A stretch of 7,494 nucleotides of DNA, taken from NCBI GenBank assembly GCA_025354075.1, contig JANXNO010000433.1, positions 1 through 7,494 on the forward strand, read 5' to 3'. The position numbers were made by a program, and so were the translations under genes. The notes under the pieces were generated by a model. That model had not been told where the DNA came from and made no database searches. It saw only the letters and a program-made list of their open reading frames with translations. The stretch is from Burkholderiales bacterium (lineage in GTDB: Bacteria > Pseudomonadota > Gammaproteobacteria > Burkholderiales > Casimicrobiaceae). Below, piece after piece: positions 1-5,538 of this stretch; the first letter of the stretch is position 1; each line of letters opens with the position of its first letter.

Positions 1-863
1 CCCCTGCAGCGTGTCACCCTTTGTCGTCCCAGACGATATTCGCCGTCCGGCATACCTGCGGCTGCCGTGGAATCTGTGACACAGTACAGTCCCGCAATCG
101 AGCGTAGCGCGACGCGAATTGCGCCCGGGTGCGAATGCAACATATCGGGGATCAGCTCGCCATAACGTGCGTGCGCCAGCGCTGCACCGACCATGCCGGG
201 CTGACGATGATGAAATCCGCTCATGGCGTTGTACAGATGCGTGAAGCCATGCGCCCCCGCATCCAGTGCGGCACGCGCCTGCTCATACGACGCGCCTGAA
301 TGTCCGAGGTTAACTCTATAGCCTGCCGCAATCAACGTAGGAATCATTTCAAGATGGCCATCAACTTCCGGCGCCAGTGTGATCAGTCGAATCGGAGCCA
401 GCGCGTTTAATCCGGCAAGTTCAGCAAACTGCAATCGTCGCGCGAAGTCGGGCTGCGCGCCGAGGCGTTCAGCGCTGATGTACGGCCCCTCCAGATGCAC
501 ACCCAGCACGTGCGCAACACCGTGCGTGGGGCGTGCACGCACCGACGCAACACCAGCAAAAGCAGCCACCAGGTCGTCATGCGGCGCTGTCATCGTCGTG
601 GCCAACAGCGAGGTGGTGCCGAACCGCGCGTGGGTTTGCGTTACCGTGACAGTGGCGTCACCTCCATCCATGATGTCCTGTCCGCCACCGCCGTGGACAT
701 GCAGATCGACGAAGCCTGGAATCACGATGGGCAGCGCGCTGCTGCGAACGGCCTCTTCAGTAACCGGAACGCCCGCAACCGCTTGAATGCGACCTGCGTC
801 AAACTCAATGCGTCCGTTCAAAAATCCCGCAGACGTGAGGATGTGGCCGTCAAGGTGGGTCAT
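1..863 (-). CDS. nagA: N-acetylglucosamine-6-phosphate deacetylase, 3' end cut by window
   Basis: Cytoplasmic amidohydrolase that removes acetate from GlcNAc-6-phosphate to give glucosamine-6-phosphate, used in chitin or GlcNAc catabolism and peptidoglycan amino-sugar recycling. I translated the minus strand by hand: 287 codons are visible, against about 380 for the family, so roughly 90 C-terminal residues lie left of the window. The landmarks are in the correct order: PGFVDLHVHGGGG at residues 49-61 (metal-binding HxH at H55/H57), HLEGPY with E125, LGHSGASYEQA with H188, FTHLYNAMS with H209, HHRQPGMVGAAL, PDMLHSHPGAIR with H243, and VTDSTAAAGMPDGEYRLG with catalytic D264. The HxH pair resembles the Bacillus-type enzyme rather than E. 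coli NagA, which lacks it. The ATG at 863-861 is the first possible start, because an in-frame TAA lies 12 nt upstream. GGGAG abuts the ATG, too close for a normal Shine-Dalgarno. The gene is divergent from the SpmAB-like gene. Confidence 0.95.
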   Translation of the reverse strand, partial: MTHLDGHILTSAGFLNGRIEFDAGRIQAVAGVPVTEEAVRSSALPIVIPGFVDLHVHGGGGQDIMDGGDATVTVTQTHARFGTTSLLATTMTAPHDDLVAAFAGVASVRARPTHGVAHVLGVHLEGPYISAERLGAQPDFARRLQFAELAGLNALAPIRLITLAPEVDGHLEMIPTLIAAGYRVNLGHSGASYEQARAALDAGAHGFTHLYNAMSGFHHRQPGMVGAALAHARYGELIPDMLHSHPGAIRVALRSIAGLYCVTDSTAAAGMPDGEYRLGRQRVTRCR

Positions 864-909
864 CTCCCGCTTTTATCATCGACGGTCTGTAGCCGCTATG
901 CGATTTCAA

Positions 910-931
910 CATCGTGCTTTCTCGCACGATG
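910..931. promoter_or_regulatory. Perfect inverted repeat CATCGTGC-N6-GCACGATG in divergent gap
   Basis: Two perfect 8-bp half-sites (910-917 and 924-931) flank the 6-nt spacer TTTCTC. The element lies in the 148-bp gap between the divergent nagA and SpmAB-like starts, 47 bp from the nagA ATG and 80 bp from the other. No T-run follows, so it is not an intrinsic terminator. The position and symmetry fit an operator for a dimeric repressor that could act on either or both genes. I do not recognise it as a known NagC, NagR or DasR site. A TTGAAA hexamer on the minus strand (909-904) abuts it, but I found no good -10 partner. The operator role is inference. Confidence 0.4.
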
Positions 932-1011
932 AGACAAAATCCTTGATGAACGCGTTTCGTGAATACTTAACCGTTTGCGAACCTGGCTCCCTTTCCAGAA
1001 AATGGACTTCT

Positions 1012-2250
1012 ATGACGCTTACCTACATCTGGGCCGGATTTTTCCTGGTTGGCTTTGCAGCGGCGCTGGTGCAGTGGCTAGGGTTCGGCGACGTCACGGT
1101 ATTCAAGCGCATTGTCGACGGCACCTTCGAATCGGCAAGGGTCGCCGTGATGGAGCTGGCATTGCCGCTGGCGGGCGTGATGACCTTGTGGCTGGGCATT
1201 TTGAACATCGGCGAGCGCGCCGGTGCCATAGCCTTTGTATCAAAAATAATTGCTCCCTTTTTCTCGCGCATCTTTCCGCAAGTGCCGAAAGATCACCCCG
1301 CCACCGGTCACATGGTGATGAATTTTTCGGCCAACTTTTTAGGCCTTGATAATGCTGCGACGCCGTTCGGTTTGAAGTCGATGGAGAGTCTGCAAACGCT
1401 CAATACCAAAAAAGATGAAGCGTCCGATGCGCAAATCATGTTCCTGGTGCTGCATGCGTCCGGGCTCACGCTGATTCCGCTGTCGATCATGGCGCAGCGC
1501 GCGGTGCTCGGCGCGCGCGACCCATCGGATATTTTCATTCCGTGCATGATCGCAACCTATGTCGCCACGCTCACGGGGCTGCTCGCCGTGGCGATCAAGC
1601 AGCGCATCAATCTGTGGGATCGTGTGGTCGTCAGCTGGCTCGGCGGCATGACCGCAGCCATTGTCGGGCTGGTCTGGTATCTCAGTCAATGCCTCAGCAA
1701 AGACGAAATTTCGCTGGTATCGAAAGTCGTGAGCAACCTTGTGTTGCTGTCGATCATTGTCGTGTTCATCTGCGCGGGATTGCGCAAAAAAATCAACGTT
1801 TACGAGGCGTTCATTGAAGGCGCAAAGGGGGGTATTCAGACCTCGCTGATGATCATTCCGTATCTCGTCGGCATGCTCGTCGCGATTAGCGTCTTGCGCA
1901 ATTCGGGTGTACTCGATTTCGTGGTGCGCGGCTTCACCTGGGTATTTGCGCAGATCGGGTTGAACACCGATTTCACGCCCGCCCTGCCCACCGCATTAAT
2001 GAAGCCGATCAGCGGCAGCGGCTCACGCGCCATGATGATCGACGCCATGAAGACCTACGGCGTCGACTCGTTCGTCGGCCGGCTCGCCAGCGTGTTTCAG
2101 GGTTCGGCCGACACCACGCTCTACATTGTCGCGCTGTACTTCGGCTCGGTCGGCATCGTCAAGGTTCGCTACGCGATTACCTATGGGTTGATCGCCGAAT
2201 TCTCCGGCGTGATTGCGGCGGTGGCGGTGGCGTATTTGTTTTTTCACTGA
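1012..2250 (+). CDS. Fused SpmA-SpmB nucleoside-recognition (Gate) domain membrane protein
   Basis: Predicted inner-membrane protein of 412 residues, about the sum of Bacillus SpmA and SpmB. The SpmA-like half is recognisable from MTLWLGILNIGERAG (57-71), FPQVPKDHPATGH (88-100) and MNFSANFLGLDNAATPFGLKSM (103-124). The SpmB-like half follows a linker near 255: VYEAFIEGAKGG (263-274), IIPYLVGMLVAISVLRNSG (281-299), ALMKPISGSGSRAMM (328-342), and TYGVDSFVGRLAS with QGSADTTLYIVALYFGSVGI (348-382). Several hydrophobic segments span both halves. In sporulating Firmicutes SpmA/SpmB are needed for spore core dehydration. In Gram-negatives these fusions are uncharacterised, and a transport role is suspected only from the nucleoside-recognition domain name. 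The reading frame is open from 787, but that part would overlap the nagA start and is not family-like. I chose the ATG at 1012 because MTLTYIWAG matches SpmA N-termini and a weak GGA lies 5 nt upstream. Confidence 0.9.
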   Translation: MTLTYIWAGFFLVGFAAALVQWLGFGDVTVFKRIVDGTFESARVAVMELALPLAGVMTLWLGILNIGERAGAIAFVSKIIAPFFSRIFPQVPKDHPATGHMVMNFSANFLGLDNAATPFGLKSMESLQTLNTKKDEASDAQIMFLVLHASGLTLIPLSIMAQRAVLGARDPSDIFIPCMIATYVATLTGLLAVAIKQRINLWDRVVVSWLGGMTAAIVGLVWYLSQCLSKDEISLVSKVVSNLVLLSIIVVFICAGLRKKINVYEAFIEGAKGGIQTSLMIIPYLVGMLVAISVLRNSGVLDFVVRGFTWVFAQIGLNTDFTPALPTALMKPISGSGSRAMMIDAMKTYGVDSFVGRLASVFQGSADTTLYIVALYFGSVGIVKVRYAITYGLIAEFSGVIAAVAVAYLFFH

Positions 2251-2251
2251 G

Positions 2252-3289
2252 ATGCGCTGGACGTCCATAGCGTGGGCTCTGCGCACCCACACTTCCACTA
2301 GAGGAACACGCGTAGCAATCACGCCGTTTGGTGCGCGAAGCGCACGCTGTGTAATCGCTGCAACCTTCCTCTTAGGGGCTGTCGCACATGCAATGGAATT
2401 CAAGCGTCTCGGCAATACATTAATCCTCTCCGGCGAAGTCGTTGCTCGTGACCTCGACAAAGCAAAAACAGAATTCAAAACGATGCCGATCATCGCCCAT
2501 GTCGTGCTGCGCAATTCGATGGGGGGCAATAGCTGGACGGGCTATCGGCTCGGCGAACTGTTCCGTGAAAACAGCGTGACGACTGCCGTGTCGGGGCATT
2601 GCATTTCAGCGTGTTCCCGGCTCTTTCTGGGGGGCAAACAGCGCATGTTTTCCGACGACTATCCAGCCAGCCTGACCTTCGTAGGGCTCCACGGTCATTA
2701 CGATTTTGGCAAGCTCAATACGCAGGCTGTGGAAAAGGATGATCTCGCGCGCTGGACCATCAAATACACCGACGGCAAGGTGGATCCCAAGCTTTTACAG
2801 CGCTGGATACGAATTGAACGGCGCGCAGGCGATGCACGGTTTTATCCGGCGTCAGTGGCAGCGTTCTGGAAGGACGTGAGCTTTCTTTGCACTGGCACGG
2901 AATCGTCGCGACCCGCACAGTGTGAGCGACTCGGCACGACGGGTTTGGCGCAGGGCATTGTTACGACGACCCAGCTCTATTCAAGTCCGGATGCTGCAAC
3001 GTTACCGTTCAAAAAACGCGAAGCGAACTATCCGACGACGAGTCATGCAGCACTCACCGACGCCACCCAGTTGCCCAACGCGTCCATCGCACTGCGCAAG
3101 GACTACGCGCAATTTGTCGCAAGCAGCTTTCCACGCGCATTTGCCGTATCCGCCAACGGAAAACAATGGGCATGGAACGCAAACGACGGCCAGTCCGCAG
3201 AGCGCGCCCTGCAACGATGCCAGGTCAAGGCGCGAGCCAGTTGCGTGCTCTACGCCATGGACGAACGAGTGGTCTACCGCAAGCCTTGA
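2252..3289 (+). CDS. Exported ClpP-fold-like (COG3904-type) protein with DUF4189-like C-terminus
   Basis: 345-residue protein of unknown function, probably periplasmic. A hydrophobic core at 33-47 (CVIAATFLLGAVAHA) ends in an AHA signal-peptidase-like site, but the preceding n-region of about 32 residues is unusually long. The body resembles predicted periplasmic ClpP/crotonase-fold proteins: a beta-strand run VVLRNSMGGNS (84-94), then SGHCISAC (114-121), whose Ser119 sits at the expected nucleophile position, then LHGHYD (146-151), whose H147 or H149 could be the base. The C-terminus (FAVSANGKQWAWNANDGQ, about 297-314, then paired cysteines C323 and C331 and LYAMDERVVY) looks like the DUF4189-type tail found in secreted proteins. 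It starts 1 nt after the SpmAB-like stop with no clear Shine-Dalgarno, which suggests one transcript and translational coupling. An alternative in-frame ATG at 2213 would overlap the upstream gene. Protease activity is inference. Confidence 0.75.
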   Translation: MRWTSIAWALRTHTSTRGTRVAITPFGARSARCVIAATFLLGAVAHAMEFKRLGNTLILSGEVVARDLDKAKTEFKTMPIIAHVVLRNSMGGNSWTGYRLGELFRENSVTTAVSGHCISACSRLFLGGKQRMFSDDYPASLTFVGLHGHYDFGKLNTQAVEKDDLARWTIKYTDGKVDPKLLQRWIRIERRAGDARFYPASVAAFWKDVSFLCTGTESSRPAQCERLGTTGLAQGIVTTTQLYSSPDAATLPFKKREANYPTTSHAALTDATQLPNASIALRKDYAQFVASSFPRAFAVSANGKQWAWNANDGQSAERALQRCQVKARASCVLYAMDERVVYRKP

Positions 3290-3461
3290 ACCAAATAGTC
3301 GCACCTATAGCTTTTTCTTGTAACTCATATTTTGTATGGGCCTGCATGCAATTTAGGTTGAAAGTCGATTATTAGCTAAATAGCGATTTAAGCCCAATTA
3401 ACATAACGCTTTCAGCATAAAGCTGTAGGCGTATGGCGATAAAAAAGCGATGTGTCAGTGC
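3290..3461. other. AT-rich intergenic stretch between convergent genes
   Basis: This 172-bp gap between the convergent ClpP-like and YHS lipoprotein genes is clearly richer in A and T than the flanking coding DNA. It contains short palindromes (TGCATGCA near 3344-3351 and TTAGCTAA near 3371-3378) and an A6 run near 3440-3446. I found no stem followed by a T-tract strong enough to call a terminator for either gene, and no convincing ORF or RNA gene. Confidence 0.5.
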
Positions 3462-4124
3462 TCAGTCTGGCGCGCCCAGCGCGGGTTGCCCAAACCCCTC
3501 GGCCGCTCGCCAGCCCGGGCCTTTGAGGAACAGGTTGGTGAGCATGCCGCCGGTGTCAAAACTCAGACGTTTACCCGGATTGCGGCGTTCATATTCGGCA
3601 TGCAACTCGGCACCATTGCGATACCACGGTACCTTGTTGGCAAACGCCATGAGCGAGGCCTGACGCCAGCCGATATTCGCAATCGCAGGCCATTCGCGAT
3701 CTGCGTTGGCAACGTTGTCGTCGCGGTGCAGCAGCCACATTTCGCGCCCAAGCACGTCGCCAAAGATGAACAACCGATTGTTGTAAATAATGAATTCGGT
3801 CGGGTCACTGCCTAGCTTGATGCGATACGGCGCACCGTTACTGCAAAAGCCACCGTATTGCGGCTCAAATTTTTGTGGCGCAGCGTCGAACTCGCGCTTG
3901 TTTTTGATCGAGGTGAAATAGTAGGTTCGCCCCGGCAGCGCGCTCGTAATGTCCCGTTTGCCACGCGTTGGCTTGCCGTCTGTGAAATACGCCACCGGAT
4001 CATAGCCAAGGAGCATCACCTCGTCGCCGTGTGGATTTTTCATGGTGGCGAAGTGGGTGCCGCAGCCCGTGAGCAGCGTTGCAAGGCACAACAGGCAGAC
4101 AATTTTGGCAATTCGCTGATTCAT
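3462..4124 (-). CDS. YHS-domain lipoprotein
   Basis: 220-residue predicted lipoprotein. The N-terminus MNQRIAKIVCLLCLATLLTGC is a type II signal peptide with lipobox LLTGC, giving mature Cys21 as the lipid-anchored residue. The residue after it is Gly22, not Asp, so outer-membrane sorting is plausible under the +2 rule known in enterics. A YHS-like domain spans about 38-130: LLGYDPVAYFTDGK (38-51), RTYYFTSIKNKREFDAAPQKF (66-86), YGGFCSNG with Cys94 (90-97), and IKLGSDPTEFIIYNNRLFIFGD. YHS domains are short, often metal-associated modules; the ligand here is unknown. The C-terminal 90 residues are rich in Trp and Arg and I do not recognise them. The frame is open 18 codons further upstream (4178), but the ATG at 4124 sits directly before the signal peptide and has GGGG 8 nt upstream, so it is preferred. 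The gene is divergent from ddl. Confidence 0.85.
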   Translation of the reverse strand: MNQRIAKIVCLLCLATLLTGCGTHFATMKNPHGDEVMLLGYDPVAYFTDGKPTRGKRDITSALPGRTYYFTSIKNKREFDAAPQKFEPQYGGFCSNGAPYRIKLGSDPTEFIIYNNRLFIFGDVLGREMWLLHRDDNVANADREWPAIANIGWRQASLMAFANKVPWYRNGAELHAEYERRNPGKRLSFDTGGMLTNLFLKGPGWRAAEGFGQPALGAPD

Positions 4125-4178
4125 GGCTCTGACCCCGGTTGGTGTTCGGTCTGCGTTCCCCCGTAGCAATAGCCGCAT

Positions 4179-4246
4179 TGTAGGAGCGGCCCTGCCGCGA
4201 CCCGTGTTCGTCTCTCGTTGTTGGCGCGCAGCGGAACCGCTCCTGG
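4179..4246. repeat. REPIN-like inverted pair of REP elements, copy A
   Basis: The left arm begins TGTAGGAGCGG (4180-4189) and carries its own hairpin, GCGGC-CCT-GCCGC (4186-4198). The right arm, read on the opposite strand, begins CAGGAGCGG and contains the hairpin AGCGG-AA-CCGCT (4230-4241). AGGAGCGG (4182-4189) pairs perfectly with CCGCTCCT (4237-4244). The GTAGGAGCGG...CCGCGAC motif is a known style of REP sequence in pseudomonads and xanthomonads, typically mobilised by a RAYT transposase encoded elsewhere. It fills much of the divergent gap between the YHS lipoprotein and ddl, and its right arm ends only 30 bp before the ddl ATG. Confidence 0.75.
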
Positions 4247-4263
4247 AAAAAACCCATCACACC

Positions 4264-4269
4264 TACAAT
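4264..4269 (+). promoter_or_regulatory. Candidate -10 element TACAAT for ddl (possible leaderless start)
   Basis: TACAAT matches the sigma-70 -10 consensus at 5 of 6 positions. It ends 7 nt before the ddl ATG, so transcription would begin at or next to the A of the start codon. No purine-rich Shine-Dalgarno exists between 4247 and 4276, which agrees with a leaderless mRNA. No good -35 hexamer lies 16-18 bp upstream, because that position falls in the REP arm (around 4240-4247). The role is inference. Confidence 0.4.
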
Positions 4270-4276
4270 TCACGCC

Positions 4277-5299
4277 ATGGAAAAAACCCGTGTTCTCGTT
4301 CTCGCTGGCGGTCAATCTGGCGAACATGAAGTCTCGATCAACAGCGCACGCAGCGTGTTGCAGGCGCTGCCGAAAGATCGTTTTGAAGTGACCAGCGTGG
4401 TCATTTCGCGCGAGGGCCGCTGGCTCGCAAGCCCCGATTCGCTGCGGGCGCTGGAGCGCGGTAGCGCCCCGTCGGGCGGCGAGCTCGTGCTGCATCAGGC
4501 GCACGCAGCGGAGGGCTATGACGTGGTGTTTCCCATACTGCACGGGCCGAACGGCGAGGACGGCACGGTACAAGGCATGTTGAAGCTCGCGGGCATTCCG
4601 TGCGTGGGGTCGAGCGTGCTCGGCAGCGCCGTGTGCATGGATAAAGTGATGGCGAAAGCAGTGCTCGCGTCGCACGGCATTCCGCAAGTGGCGTATCAGC
4701 TGGTCACCCGCGCCGAGTTTGCTACGGCGCCCGAGGACGCGATCAAACGCATCAAAACGCTCGGCTTCCCGGTGTTCGTCAAGCCGGCCAATCTCGGCTC
4801 CAGCGTCGGCATTTCAAAAGCAAAAACCGATGCGGAACTGCACGCCGCGTTACGCCTCGCGTTCGAGCTGGATCGGCGCGTGATTGTTGAGGCCGCCACG
4901 TCCGAAAAGCCGCGCGAAATTGAGGTCGGCATTCTTGGCAACGACAACCCGCAGGCAAGTCCCGTGGGCGAGCTGACGTTCGACAGCGAGTTCTACGATT
5001 ACGAAACCAAGTACTCGGCGGGCAAGGCCGAGATGCACATCCCGGCTAAGCTGCCGCCCGCCATTGCAGGCCGCGCCCGCGCGATGGCGATTGAGGCATT
5101 CAAGGCGCTCGATTGCGCCGGCCTAGCCCGCGTCGATTTTTTCTACATCGACAGCACCGGCGAGATATTTTTGAATGAAGTGAACACCATGCCCGGTTTC
5201 ACCAAAACGTCGATGTATCCGGCGCTGTGGGGCGCAGCGGGGGTTAGCTATGCGGATCTCGTGTCGCGGCTGGTTGAACTGGCGCAAGAGCGGCGCTAA
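4277..5299 (+). CDS. ddl: D-alanine--D-alanine ligase (DdlA type)
   Basis: Cytoplasmic ATP-grasp ligase that joins two D-alanines for the peptidoglycan stem peptide. At 340 residues it is near-complete by family length. Motifs in order: [16 protein letters not shown] (5-20) with the substrate-contacting E17; [16 protein letters not shown] (87-102); [12 protein letters not shown] (116-127); [16 protein letters not shown] (168-183) with the serine of the catalytic triad; [12 protein letters not shown] (221-232); the omega-loop [11 protein letters not shown] (239-249), where Y246 is the tyrosine that favours D-Ala over D-lactate; and ARVDFF plus [20 protein letters not shown] (284-315) with the Mg/ATP ligands D287, E301 and N303. 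GNDNPQAS and SMYPALW point to DdlA rather than DdlB. The start matches the MEKLRV opening of E. coli DdlA. It stands alone here, outside the division/cell-wall (dcw) cluster where ddlB often lies. Confidence 0.95.
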   Translation: MEKTRVLVLAGGQSGEHEVSINSARSVLQALPKDRFEVTSVVISREGRWLASPDSLRALERGSAPSGGELVLHQAHAAEGYDVVFPILHGPNGEDGTVQGMLKLAGIPCVGSSVLGSAVCMDKVMAKAVLASHGIPQVAYQLVTRAEFATAPEDAIKRIKTLGFPVFVKPANLGSSVGISKAKTDAELHAALRLAFELDRRVIVEAATSEKPREIEVGILGNDNPQASPVGELTFDSEFYDYETKYSAGKAEMHIPAKLPPAIAGRARAMAIEAFKALDCAGLARVDFFYIDSTGEIFLNEVNTMPGFTKTSMYPALWGAAGVSYADLVSRLVELAQERR

Positions 5300-5309
5300 G
5301 CCCCTCAAC

Positions 5310-5324
5310 GCGCCCGCGCGGCGC
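5310..5324 (+). terminator. Weak GC hairpin 11 nt after ddl
   Basis: GCGCC (5310-5314) and GGCGC (5320-5324) can form a 5-bp stem with the loop CGCGC, shortly after the ddl stop codon. No T-tract follows, so intrinsic termination is doubtful. At best it marks the transcript end for a Rho-dependent or processing event. Confidence 0.2.
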
Positions 5325-5366
5325 CCAGCTAATTTCAGCGGCAACCAACGGCCCAATCGACTGCAG

Positions 5367-5380
5367 TTGATGCGCATCAA
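5367..5380. promoter_or_regulatory. Perfect FNR/ANR-type box TTGATGCGCATCAA
   Basis: TTGAT-GCGC-ATCAA is a perfect 14-bp palindrome identical to the FNR/ANR consensus TTGAT-N4-ATCAA. It sits 158 bp before the desaturase ATG, 67 bp after the ddl stop, and no divergent gene is present, so the desaturase is the likely target. Two promoter readings are possible. With TAGCAT (5401-5406, 4 of 6 matches) as the -10, the box centre falls near -40, close to the -41.5 used for class II activation. With TATAGA (5381-5386) as the -10 and TCGACT (5357-5362) as the -35, the box lies inside the promoter and binding would repress. Confidence 0.65.
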
Positions 5381-5450
5381 TATAGAGTGCATGTGCTGCT
5401 TAGCATCGTTGGCGTCGTGCTTCAAACACGCATTCGTCTCCCAAATTAGC

Positions 5451-5468
5451 CCAACCCAGCCAACCCAG
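5451..5468. repeat. Two tandem copies of CCAACCCAG
   Basis: A 9-bp unit, CCAACCCAG, occurs twice head to tail in the leader region of the desaturase gene. Two copies are too few to call a functional repeat array. It may be replication slippage. Confidence 0.45.
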
Positions 5469-5538
5469 CACGCGTTGCCGCGCCACGACGTCAACGCATT
5501 GCGCTGGCTGGTGTGATTGCCCTCCCCACACGCTGCCC

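Noticed and set aside
379..932. Plus-strand open frames of 135 and 145 codons
   Set aside because: They are antisense to nagA, whose minus-strand translation shows every family motif. Their own translations are low-complexity and Arg/Cys/Pro rich.
787..1011. N-terminal extension of the SpmAB-like protein from ATG 787
   Set aside because: It would overlap the nagA start, adds 75 residues not resembling SpmA, and would run through the dyad. The ATG at 1012 gives the normal family N-terminus.
3290..3461. Possible intrinsic terminators in the AT-rich convergent gap
   Set aside because: I found only 4-bp stems and palindromes without a stem followed directly by a T-tract on either strand.
4125..4178. 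18-codon extension of the YHS lipoprotein to 4178
   Set aside because: It would place charged residues ahead of a complete type II signal peptide that already begins at Met 4124.
4121..4687. 188-codon minus-strand frame over the start of ddl
   Set aside because: It is antisense to clear Ddl motifs and has a biased His/Arg/Ala composition with no recognisable family.
5250..5516. 88-codon plus-strand frame bridging ddl and the desaturase gap
   Set aside because: It starts within ddl, has no ribosome site or recognisable motif, and runs through the FNR box.
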